Shown piece by piece: positions 1 through 6,102 of a stretch of 16,036 bases of DNA. Under the pieces are notes generated by a model, which saw only the letters and a list, made by a program, of their open reading frames with translations, ran no database searches and was not told the DNA's origin. The DNA is taken from assembly GCA_005881085.1 (NCBI GenBank), contig VBGU01000005.1, forward strand, positions 1 through 16,036, in the 5' to 3' direction. Numbering within the stretch: position 1 is the stretch's first letter; each line of letters starts with the position of its first letter. The position numbers were made by a program, and so were the translations under genes. The DNA is from Chloroflexota bacterium. Its GTDB lineage: Bacteria > Chloroflexota > Limnocylindria > P2-11E.

Positions 1-797
1 GTCAGGACCTTCATGACCTCGTTCAGCCGGTTGGATGCGGCGGCCAGGTACGCGTCGATGACGTTCGAGGTGAGCTCGCGGAAGGTGTCAATTTCGTCGG
101 TCACACGGAGGATGTGGTCGTAGACGTCCTGGAAGTACGCGCGCTTTCCGGTCTCGCGAAGCTCGCGGATGTCGCCGCGCACGAGGACCTGAAGCACGTC
201 GCGCTCGGGCGCGATCGTCTTGCGGAGCTGGAGCAGCTCCCGTTTGACGATGAAGAGCTCGCGGAGGGGTGCGTGCGCGCGATGCAGGTTCGGTCCGGTC
301 TCCTCCGCGACGAACTGCTCGAGCAGCTCGATGCGCTCGCCGAACTGGTCGACGACCTCGAAGTACTGGTCGACCATCGTGTCGAGCAGCGCGTGGAGAA
401 GCAGACCACTGGTCGGGAGACGACCCTCGACGAAGCGCTTCTCGACGAGCCGCCGGGCCGAGAAATCACCTTCGTGAACGGTGACGATCGCGTTCTGCGC
501 GACGAAGATCGCGACCTCGTGGTAGTTGACGACGTCCGGGCTCGGCGACTCGAGTGCATAAAAGACGATGAAGTAATGCGTCTCGTACTGATCGATCTTC
601 GGTCGCTGGTGGCCGTGCCGGGCGTCCTCCACGGCGAGCGGGTGAAGCTCAAGCTCTTTCGCGACGAGATCGAACTCCTCGCTCTGGGGGTTCGAGATGT
701 CGAGCCAGCACGGGTGCTCGCCGCGGAGCTCGGAGAGCTGGTCCGCGGGGTGATCGACGACCGCGTGTGGCTCTTTGACGAGAAGGCGCGCGGGCAT
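1..797 (-). CDS. corA: CorA-family divalent cation transporter, N-terminal part (3' end off window)
   Basis: CorA proteins are pentameric inner-membrane channels for Mg2+ (also Co2+ or Ni2+) with a large cytoplasmic N-terminal funnel. The reading frame is open from an ATG at 797 down to the left edge (265 codons). It shows the typical funnel layout: an early 'CWLDISNPQ' segment, then 'HPLAVEDARHGHQRPKIDQYETHYF', a strand 'AIVTVHEGDF', and long helices ending 'YFQDVYDHILRVTDEIDTF'. The two C-terminal transmembrane helices and the GMN signature lie beyond base 1, so the ion-selectivity motif cannot be checked. The start has no clear Shine-Dalgarno sequence. The response-regulator stop is only 21 bases upstream on the same strand, so co-transcription is likely. 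I am confident of the family; the ion specificity is not known. Confidence 0.9.
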   Translation of the reverse strand, partial: MPARLLVKEPHAVVDHPADQLSELRGEHPCWLDISNPQSEEFDLVAKELELHPLAVEDARHGHQRPKIDQYETHYFIVFYALESPSPDVVNYHEVAIFVAQNAIVTVHEGDFSARRLVEKRFVEGRLPTSGLLLHALLDTMVDQYFEVVDQFGERIELLEQFVAEETGPNLHRAHAPLRELFIVKRELLQLRKTIAPERDVLQVLVRGDIRELRETGKRAYFQDVYDHILRVTDEIDTFRELTSNVIDAYLAAASNRLNEVMKVL

Positions 798-818
798 GTT
801 CGCAGTATGCGCGGGCGA

Positions 819-1193
819 TCAGGCAGCGAAGCGGCGAACGACGCTGACGAGCTCTTGCGCGTCGAAGGGCTTCGCGAGATACGCCTCGGCGTTGCAGCGA
901 TCGGCCTCGCGACGGGGATCCGCGACGCCGGTGAGGATCACGAGGGGGACGCGGCGGAGCGCCATGCGGAGCTCGCGCGCGAACGATGGACCGTCCATTC
1001 CCGGCATCTGCACGTCTAGGACGACGACCGCGGGCGGATCCTCCTGGACGGCGCGGAGTGCCTCGGCGCCATCGCGCGCCTCGACGACGCGGAAGCCGTT
1101 CTCGGCGAGAAGCTGATGCTCGACGGCGAGCGTCTCGATATCGTCATCGACGATCAGCACGGGGCGCGGCCGCGAAATCATGCCGAACGCCAT
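819..1193 (-). CDS. Single-domain response regulator (CheY-like receiver)
   Basis: A 124-residue stand-alone receiver domain with no output domain. The acidic pocket is DDD at residues 16-18, the phospho-acceptor Asp is D60 in 'VVVLDVQMPGMDG', the switch Thr is T88 in 'VILTG', and the conserved Lys is K108 in 'AKPF'. All residues needed for phosphoryl transfer are present, so it should be functional. It would act through protein-protein contacts, like CheY/Spo0F types or receivers of hybrid-kinase relays. The ATG at 1193 is preferred over the ATG at 1181 because a purine-rich AAAGGT lies 5-10 bases upstream of 1193. No histidine kinase is in the window, so the partner is unknown. It precedes the CorA gene by 21 bases and is divergent from the DUF3052-like gene. 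Confidence 0.93.
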   Translation of the reverse strand: MAFGMISRPRPVLIVDDDIETLAVEHQLLAENGFRVVEARDGAEALRAVQEDPPAVVVLDVQMPGMDGPSFARELRMALRRVPLVILTGVADPRREADRCNAEAYLAKPFDAQELVSVVRRFAA

Positions 1194-1200
1194 GCTGACC

Positions 1201-1230
1201 TTTATGCATACGGCGTTCCCTAAACTTCAA
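1201..1230 (-). promoter_or_regulatory. Candidate promoter for the response regulator
   Basis: On the minus strand, TTGAAG (1230-1225) and CATAAA (1206-1201) are separated by 18 bases. They match the sigma70 consensus at 4-5 of 6 and 4 of 6 positions. Transcription would start at about 1194, almost at the ATG, giving a nearly leaderless message. The evidence is pattern only; several other -10 placements are possible in this AT-richer patch. Confidence 0.25.
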
Positions 1231-1254
1231 CGACCGGTGAAATTGCCTCGCGGA

Positions 1255-1704
1255 ATGCGCACCGCCGTCGAGGTCGTCCCGAAATTGGGCGTGAAACCGG
1301 GGATGCCGGCCCTACGTATCGGTGGTGTCGCAACATACGACCGCCCAATCGAGCACCTCGCCGGACAGCTGGACATCCAGGATCTGCGCCTGCCGATCCG
1401 AGCAAGGGACGGACGCTACGGCCTCGTGCTCTGCTTCGCCCTCGACGCCGTCGCGCTCGATCGGCTGGGCACCGAGCTCGTGAGGGCCACACACCCTGAC
1501 GGAGCCATCTGGCTTGTCGTCTGGAAGAAGGGTTTGTTGCGCGAAGGCGCATCGGGGTGGGATGAGGCGCAGGAAGCGATGCTCCAGACGGGCTGGGTCG
1601 ACAACAAGATCCTCTCCCTGGGCGAAGAGGTGTATGCGACCCGTTACGTTCGCCGGCGGCGGCCGGGCAAGCGGGAACCACCCAGGGGTGCCCGCCGTTC
1701 CTAG
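1255..1704 (+). CDS. DUF3052-like small protein
   Basis: The core reads 'PKLGVKPGMPALRIGG', then an acidic/hydrophobic alternation, 'YGLVLCFALDAVALDRL', 'THPDGAIWLVVWKKG', 'MLQTGWVDNKILSLGEEVYATRYVRRR'. This is the pattern I associate with DUF3052 proteins (LGIKPG start, D-LVL--- middle, PGG-LWV-YPK, GLVDNKV, W-ALRFVRR end). The fold is Rossmann-like and the function is unknown. The frame is open from 1180, but the family core starts 'LGVKPG', so the ATG at 1255 (149 residues) fits best. The 1180 start would overlap the divergent response-regulator start. Residues after about 135 are a basic tail. The stop at 1702 is 4 bases before the ATG of the lipoprotein signal at 1709, so it may be co-transcribed with the Hint protein. 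Confidence 0.65.
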   Translation: MRTAVEVVPKLGVKPGMPALRIGGVATYDRPIEHLAGQLDIQDLRLPIRARDGRYGLVLCFALDAVALDRLGTELVRATHPDGAIWLVVWKKGLLREGASGWDEAQEAMLQTGWVDNKILSLGEEVYATRYVRRRRPGKREPPRGARRS

Positions 1705-1708
1705 GGGT

Positions 1709-1753
1709 ATGCGCGTCTCTGGGCTTGTATTTGTGGTCGCGCTCGTGGCGTGC
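1709..1753 (+). other. Out-of-frame lipoprotein signal peptide (lipobox LVAC)
   Basis: An ATG at 1709 opens a short reading MRVSGLVFVVALVAC followed by Gly-Gly. This is a basic start, a hydrophobic core and a perfect lipobox (L-V-A-C, with Cys at 1751-1753). That reading ends in an Arg/Pro-rich nonsense tail at a stop near 1831. One base lost just after the Cys would join it to the Pro/Ser/Thr-rich linker of the next gene, which is in the neighbouring frame. It is therefore most likely the true N-terminus of the Hint-domain protein. The spacing from AGGGG to the ATG is unusually short. Confidence 0.6.
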
Positions 1754-2715
1754 GGCGGCCCGCGACGCTTTCATCCCCCGCGCCAAGCGCGACCGCCGAA
1801 ACGGCGACGATCACCCCGGCGGGGTCGGTGACCGCCACCGCGATCATCGGGACGATCGTTACGGGAACGCTTCCGCCGAACCCGACCCCATCGCCCTCAG
1901 CGACACCGAGCCCAGCCCCCGGCGGGCTCACGCAGGCCCAGCTGAAGTACCGGATCGTGGATCAGTTCGGCCGGCTGCTGTTCTGCGACCCGGACTACTA
2001 CCCCGTTGCGCGCGCCGACGAGCAGGCGCTCGCGCACGAACGTTTGCCGGAAATCCAGAAGGACGCGCCCACGTTCAGCGCGATTCTGGCTCACCTTGGG
2101 ATCACGGCCGCCGCCTCATACACAAAAGATCAGGAGCTCGCGATCTACCGCGATTGGAAGATGCTCAACGCGCTGCGTCTGGAGCAGGTGAGCGGCGGCT
2201 TCCACTTTCTCGCGGTGTTCGGCACTCCACAGCAAGCGAGCCGCGTCGACGGGACGATCGATCAGCGAGGGAACGTCAGTGTCGCAAGCCGGACTCCAAG
2301 CGGGCAGCCACCGTGTCCGATCTGTCTTGCCCGAGGGACGCGCATCGCGACGCCGTCGGGTGACATCGCAGTCGAAGACCTGCGAGTCGGCGACGTCGTC
2401 TGGACGCTCGACGCCGCTGGCAGCCGCGTCGCGCTCCCTCTTGTCGAGATCGGAAGCACGCCGGTACCGGCGACGCATCGCATCGTGCAGCTGCGTCTCT
2501 CCGATGGGCGGGCGGTGGACGTGTCTCCAGGTCATCCCACCGCGGACGGGCGGAAGGTCGGCGGCCTCGCGGCGGGCGACCGCTACGACGGCGCGGTCGT
2601 CGTGAGCGCCGAGCTCATCCCGTACGCCGGCGGCGCGACGTTCGATGTTCTACCGGCGGGAGCGACCGGAACGTACTGGGCGAACGGCGTCCTTCTCGGG
2701 AGCACGATCCGGTAA
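1750..2715 (+). CDS. Hint (hedgehog/intein) domain protein, probable surface lipoprotein with shifted N-terminus
   Basis: The open frame starts at GTG 1750 (321 residues). Residues 1-58 are a Pro/Ser/Thr/Ala-rich linker, about 60-185 are an uncharacterised region ('KYRIVDQFGRLLFCDPDYYP', 'FHFLAVFGTP'), and 190-320 are a Hint domain. The Hint hallmarks are Cys192 opening 'CLARGTRIATPSG', then 'VEDLRVGDVVWT', the block-B His262 in 'VSPGHP', and the late strand 'TYWANGVLL'. The protein ends 'LLGSTIR', without the His-Asn plus nucleophile found at intein C-termini. Protein splicing is therefore not expected, but cleavage at Cys192 is still conceivable. As read it has no signal peptide. A lipobox one frame away at 1709-1753 suggests a one-base deletion and a real product anchored outside the membrane. 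Function is unknown. Confidence 0.8.
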   Translation: MRRPATLSSPAPSATAETATITPAGSVTATAIIGTIVTGTLPPNPTPSPSATPSPAPGGLTQAQLKYRIVDQFGRLLFCDPDYYPVARADEQALAHERLPEIQKDAPTFSAILAHLGITAAASYTKDQELAIYRDWKMLNALRLEQVSGGFHFLAVFGTPQQASRVDGTIDQRGNVSVASRTPSGQPPCPICLARGTRIATPSGDIAVEDLRVGDVVWTLDAAGSRVALPLVEIGSTPVPATHRIVQLRLSDGRAVDVSPGHPTADGRKVGGLAAGDRYDGAVVVSAELIPYAGGATFDVLPAGATGTYWANGVLLGSTIR

Positions 2716-2750
2716 TCGACGAGCGTTCCATCGATCGTCAATGCGACGAC

Positions 2751-2769
2751 CGACGGATGGCGCCCGTCG
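2751..2769. terminator. Weak hairpin between convergent genes
   Basis: CGACGG, a 7-base loop and CCGTCG form a 6-base-pair stem in the 60-base gap between the Hint gene and the convergent ArsR-SRPBCC gene. No T-run follows on either strand. It could slow polymerase, but it is not a classical intrinsic terminator. Confidence 0.2.
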
Positions 2770-2775
2770 CGGGTC

Positions 2776-3567
2776 TTATCGCCTCGTGCGCGATGATGCT
2801 GGAGTCGCGTACATGAGCGATCCCGGAGTGGTGAGGAGCGCGCCCGTCTCGAGCCACGTCTTCAAGCCGGAGAGGATCATCGGCCACCCGCCGTAGAGCT
2901 CCTCGTTCGCACCCTCGCGAAGCTGGTCATGCGTCACCGTCAGGCGGCAGGAGTCACCGACCGGTTCGATCTCCCAGGTGACTCTCGAGGTCCCCTCCTT
3001 CTTCACGTCGTCGCTCCAGAGAGCCCTCATGCTCTGGACCAGCCGGCGCGGCGGATCGACCTCGAGGTTCTGGCCCTCTCCGAGCGGCGCGTCAGTCGCG
3101 GGGTGGCTCGTCGCGTACCGCGAGCCCTTCGTCCAGTCGGAATCGATCCGAACGCCGAAGTTGTACTTGCTCCTGATCTCGCTGTCGGTGATCGCCTCCC
3201 AAAGCCGCTCCGGCGTGGTCTTGATGTAGATCTCGAAGACCTTTTCCATGCGTGCCTCCAATTTGGTTTTTAGTCCGCTCAGTGCTGATGCCCAGGGCTC
3301 GGCGTACTTGCTCACCCATCGGTCGTGAACGAGGCGGATCGGAACCGGGTTCAGAAAGTGGAGCTTCTCGCGGCCCCTTTTCTTGGTCACCACGAGGCCC
3401 GCCTCTTCGAGCTGGTTCAGATGCTTCATCACGCCGAAGCGCGTCATCCGGAACCGACCTTCGAGGGCGCTGAGCGTCTGCCCGTCCTCCTTGAAGAGAG
3501 CGTCGAGCAGACGGCGCCGCGTCGGATCAGCCAGCGCTTTGAACACCTTGTCCACGGCCAGCACCAT
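2776..3567 (-). CDS. ArsR-family winged-helix regulator fused to SRPBCC (AHSA1-like) domain
   Basis: Residues 1-100 are an ArsR winged helix: 'VFKALADPTRRRLLDAL', then the recognition helix 'MTRFGVMKHLNQLEEAGLVV' and the wing 'KKRGREKLHFLNP'. A linker leads at about residue 107 ('MEKVFEIYIKTTPERLWEAI') into an Aha1/CalC-type SRPBCC domain with 'DWTKGSRY', 'VDPPRRLVQS' and 'WPMILSGLKTWLE'. ArsR and SRPBCC genes are often neighbours; here they form one chain, so the hydrophobic cavity of the second domain may sense a small ligand and control DNA binding. No metal-binding Cys pair is seen in the ArsR part. I take ATG 3567 (263 residues). A GTG at 3585 is in frame but lies inside a perfect palindrome. 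Autoregulation through that palindrome is likely. Confidence 0.9.
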   Translation of the reverse strand: MVLAVDKVFKALADPTRRRLLDALFKEDGQTLSALEGRFRMTRFGVMKHLNQLEEAGLVVTKKRGREKLHFLNPVPIRLVHDRWVSKYAEPWASALSGLKTKLEARMEKVFEIYIKTTPERLWEAITDSEIRSKYNFGVRIDSDWTKGSRYATSHPATDAPLGEGQNLEVDPPRRLVQSMRALWSDDVKKEGTSRVTWEIEPVGDSCRLTVTHDQLREGANEELYGGWPMILSGLKTWLETGALLTTPGSLMYATPASSRTRR

Positions 3568-3592
3568 ATGTGACCATATGGTCACATGTCAA
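3563..3592 (-). promoter_or_regulatory. Promoter overlapping the palindrome
   Basis: A consensus -35 TTGACA lies at 3592-3587 on the minus strand, sharing one base with the palindrome. An 18-base spacer leads to TATGGT at 3568-3563 as the best -10 (4 of 6). The operator would then fill the spacer and touch both promoter boxes. If this -10 is right, the transcript starts near 3556, past the ATG at 3567, and a leaderless GTG start at 3555 becomes possible. The exact -10 is uncertain. Confidence 0.5.
3568..3587. promoter_or_regulatory. Perfect 20-base palindromic operator at the ArsR-SRPBCC start
   Basis: ATGTGACCATATGGTCACAT is identical on both strands over all 20 bases. It directly abuts the ATG of the ArsR-SRPBCC gene. 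ArsR dimers bind such dyads in their own promoters, so autorepression is the natural reading. The binding itself is inferred. Confidence 0.75.
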
Positions 3593-3606
3593 GCGCGTGC
3601 TCCCGC

Positions 3607-5442
3607 CTAGACGACGAGCTCCTTCGTCAGGAAATCCACGATCCGCCCATATGCATCTTCCGCGTTCGCGCGCTTGGTGAAGCCGTGGCCTTCATCCGGA
3701 TACACGACGTAATCCACGCGGCGGCCGAGGGAGCGAAGGCGCTCGACGACCTGGTCCGATTCTTCCTTCGGCACGCGCGGGTCGTTCTCGCCCTGGAGGA
3801 TGAGCATCGGACAGCGCACGTTGTCGATGTGCGTGATCGGCGAGCGCTCGACGAGCTTCGCGCGATCGTGGTCTAAGTCTCCGATCCAGCGGGTTAGGAA
3901 CCGCCGCCAGTTCGGCTGCGCGTTCTCGATCATGGTGACGAGGTTCGCGACGCCAAATACGTCGACGGCGCATCGCCACACGTCCGGGATCTGCGTGACG
4001 CAGAGGAGCGTGGCAAAGCCTCCGTACGAGCCGCCGTACACGGCGAGACGAGAGCGATCGAACTCCTGTTGCTTGGTCATCCATTCGGTCACCGCGCGTA
4101 GATCGCGAAGGTCGATCCCGCCCCAGTCCTTGTGGATCGAGGCCTGCCACTTGCGGCCGTAACCGGTCGAGCCGTGGATATTCGGCACCACGAGAGCGAT
4201 CCCCCGATGGATGAGCGCGGCGAGATGCGTGAGGTGCGCGCCGAAGGCCGGGCGCGACTGGGCCTCGGGTCCGCCGTGCGGATAGAGCACCGCGGGCGTC
4301 GGTGCGCGTGCGTCGCGCGGGCGGTATACGAAGCAGGGGATGTCGCCGTCGGGACCCGGGATGCGGATGAGCTCCGGCTCGACGAGCTCACCCTTCGGAA
4401 CGGCGAACGTCGATGCGAGCGCGATGCGCGCGTCGCCCGTCGCGATGTCGAGCGTCCATACCTGCCACGGCTCGGTCGGCCCGAGTCGCGTGAACGCTGC
4501 GCGCGATCCGTCCGCCGAGACGACGAGGTCCTCGCAGGCCGCCCCATCGAGGCGGCGCTCGCGAATGGGCCCGGATCCGCTCCGCCAGCGCAGTGTCGAG
4601 TAACCATCTTCATTTACCGACCAGATCTGCGTTCGGCCGTCGGCCGACGAAACGGCGAGCTCGACGTCCCAGTCGGGACGATCGATCGGTTCGTGCTTCC
4701 CGGTCGCGACGTCGAGCGCGCTGAGCCAGAGGTGATCGCTCTCTTCGTCGGTGATCACGAGAGCGCGGCCATTGGCGAGCCAGCCCGCGGGAATGTGCGA
4801 CACGTCCTCGGCGTGGCGCGTGACCTCGCGCGCGGCGCCGGTCCGCGGATCGACCAGCAGCAGATCCTGCGTCGTGTTGTCGAAGACCCTCATCACCAGG
4901 AGCCGCTTGCCGTCCGGCGACCAACCACCCACGACGTGCCAGGACGCGCCCGTCAGAAGGGGCCGTTCGGTGCGCGTCGCGACATCGGCGATGACGATGT
5001 CCATATCCGTCGAAACCCGCGCGTTGCTCGAGAACGCGACGAACGCGCCGTCGGGCGATGCCGCGTTCCACGACAGCAGCCGCTGCACGCGACCCGCGGG
5101 ATCTGTCGAAAGCGGGAGGGTCGGTCCATCGGGGTGCCGCACGTGAAGCTGATGGAGCTCGGTACCACCGCGGTCGGCCGCCGCGATGAGCTCGCCGTTC
5201 GCGCTCCAGCAGAGGCTGCGCACCGCGTGCCGCTCGATCGTGACGGCGCGCTGGGGTTTTCCACCGGTGGCCGGGAGCGTCCACGCCTCGTAGGTACCCG
5301 CGCCTTGATCGGAAACAATCGCGAGGGTTTGAGCGTCCGGTGAGAGCGCTAGCGCAGAGCGGCAGGCGAACCGTCGCGTGGTGTGCGGCACGCTCGCAAG
5401 ACGCTCGCGCGGATGGAAATCGGACAGAGGTCGTTGCGCCAC
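3607..5442 (-). CDS. S9 family prolyl oligopeptidase-like serine peptidase
   Basis: About 611 residues. The first ~360 form a beta-propeller with repeated 'SPDG' or 'SADG' blades (for example 'ALSPDAQTLAIVSDQG', 'GGWSPDGKRLLVMR', 'VVSADGSRAAFTR'), as in TolB-like and S9C acylaminoacyl/dipeptidyl peptidases. The C-terminal alpha/beta hydrolase domain holds the triad: Ser472 in 'YGGSYGGF', Asp554 in 'GENDPRVP' and His586 in 'DEGHGF'. It also has the oxyanion strand 'LYPHGGPEAQ'. It should cleave short peptides, probably in the cytoplasm, since I see no signal peptide. GTG 5442 is chosen because it lies 11 bases after the XRE stop. The frame is open further upstream, but that part overlaps the XRE gene and is composition-biased. 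The start lacks a good ribosome site, so coupling to the XRE gene is likely. Confidence 0.92.
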   Translation of the reverse strand: MAQRPLSDFHPRERLASVPHTTRRFACRSALALSPDAQTLAIVSDQGAGTYEAWTLPATGGKPQRAVTIERHAVRSLCWSANGELIAAADRGGTELHQLHVRHPDGPTLPLSTDPAGRVQRLLSWNAASPDGAFVAFSSNARVSTDMDIVIADVATRTERPLLTGASWHVVGGWSPDGKRLLVMRVFDNTTQDLLLVDPRTGAAREVTRHAEDVSHIPAGWLANGRALVITDEESDHLWLSALDVATGKHEPIDRPDWDVELAVSSADGRTQIWSVNEDGYSTLRWRSGSGPIRERRLDGAACEDLVVSADGSRAAFTRLGPTEPWQVWTLDIATGDARIALASTFAVPKGELVEPELIRIPGPDGDIPCFVYRPRDARAPTPAVLYPHGGPEAQSRPAFGAHLTHLAALIHRGIALVVPNIHGSTGYGRKWQASIHKDWGGIDLRDLRAVTEWMTKQQEFDRSRLAVYGGSYGGFATLLCVTQIPDVWRCAVDVFGVANLVTMIENAQPNWRRFLTRWIGDLDHDRAKLVERSPITHIDNVRCPMLILQGENDPRVPKEESDQVVERLRSLGRRVDYVVYPDEGHGFTKRANAEDAYGRIVDFLTKELVV

Positions 5443-5453
5443 GGTCGCCGATG

Positions 5454-5645
5454 CTATTCCGGTTTGAAGATGTCCTCGATCCGAAGGTTGAACAGCGCAG
5501 CGATGCGAAACGCGAGTGGAAGGCTCGGATCGTACTTTTCGTTCTCGAGTGCGTTCACGGTCTGACGGGACACCTCGAGTCTGTCCGCGAGCTCGCCTTG
5601 CGACCAATCGCGTTCCGCCCGGAGAACCCGCAGCCGGTTGTTCAT
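5454..5645 (-). CDS. Small XRE-family HTH regulator (YozG-like)
   Basis: A 63-residue Cro/C1-type helix-turn-helix protein: 'MNNRLRVLRAERDWSQGELADRLEVSRQTVNALENEKYDPSL...IEDIFKPE'. The HTH occupies residues 14-36 with the recognition helix 'SRQTVNALENEK'. Its ATG overlaps the stop of the upstream membrane-protein gene (ATGA), so translation is coupled. One-domain XRE proteins of this length often accompany small integral membrane proteins in bacteria. The target is unknown, but the inverted repeats at 6063-6098 upstream of the pair are a natural candidate for autoregulation. Confidence 0.92.
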   Translation of the reverse strand: MNNRLRVLRAERDWSQGELADRLEVSRQTVNALENEKYDPSLPLAFRIAALFNLRIEDIFKPE

Positions 5646-6025
5646 CGGTAGCGGTAGGACGCGATCGCGCCGCCGATGCCCCAGAGCGCGATCATCAACG
5701 GGAACACCCAGATGTAGCTGAGCTGCGGGAAGCCCGCGTTCTCGAGAAAGCCGTACGCGAAGGTCAGCATTCCCGCGGCTCCGAACCCGAAGGCAAGAGC
5801 TTCGAGCTGGATCCGCTGTCCGAGCTCGTCCATGCGCGACACGAACCTCAAGTAAGCGAACAGCGCGAATGTCGCCGGAATGAGCGGCGCCAGAGCGACG
5901 AGCGTCTTGATCGGTTGGCCGACACCGCCAACAAGGCTGATCGACGCCAGGACCACGATGACGTACCACGCCATGGCGACCCCGAACTCGCGCGTGTAGG
6001 CCCGGACGGCGGATTGCTGACTCAT
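5642..6025 (-). CDS. Four-helix integral membrane protein paired with XRE regulator
   Basis: 127 residues with four predicted membrane segments at about 15-34, 41-61, 77-96 and 103-124. The loop between helices 2 and 3 reads 'RFVSRMDELGQRIQLEALAF', which I recognise as a recurring motif in uncharacterised small membrane proteins encoded with an XRE gene. The start at 6025 is preceded by GGAGGA at a good distance. No enzymatic motif is visible. It may be a sensor or partner of the XRE protein, or the target of its control; this is inferred only from the conserved pairing and ATGA overlap. Confidence 0.88.
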   Translation of the reverse strand: MSQQSAVRAYTREFGVAMAWYVIVVLASISLVGGVGQPIKTLVALAPLIPATFALFAYLRFVSRMDELGQRIQLEALAFGFGAAGMLTFAYGFLENAGFPQLSYIWVFPLMIALWGIGGAIASYRYR

Positions 6026-6060
6026 GAACGTCCTCCGATGTGTTTCCTCTTACGGCAGGG

Positions 6061-6102
6061 ACTGTCACACGTTAGCGACACTATGTCAAGTAGACTTGTC
6101 AC
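6061..6102 (-). promoter_or_regulatory. Promoter and clustered inverted repeats upstream of membrane protein-XRE pair
   Basis: On the minus strand a perfect -35 TTGACA lies at 6089-6084, with only a weak -10 (GACAGT, 6066-6061). The spacer holds an inverted repeat TGTCAC-6-GCGACA at 6063-6080 (plus-strand coordinates, one mismatch). A second dyad, CAAGT-AG-ACTTG (6087-6098), covers the -35. TGTCA half-sites start at 6063, 6084 and 6097, and a GACA-CTA-TGTC dyad joins two of them. The density of half-sites between the DUF72 stop and the membrane-protein start suggests an operator, probably for the small XRE protein. Confidence 0.5.

Noticed and set aside
114..1019. A 301-residue plus-strand frame over the CorA and receiver genes
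   Set aside because: It is antisense to two clear conserved proteins and has low-complexity composition.
1180..1254. Longer N-terminus for the DUF3052-like protein
   Set aside because: It overlaps the divergent receiver start, and the family core begins shortly after the ATG at 1255.
2716..2775. A strong intrinsic terminator between the convergent genes
   Set aside because: Only a 6-pair stem without a T-run is present; kept as a low-confidence hairpin.
4132..5343. A 403-residue plus-strand frame inside the S9 peptidase gene
   Set aside because: It is antisense to a peptidase with an intact triad, and its translation is Arg-rich without any motif; this is typical high-GC shadowing.
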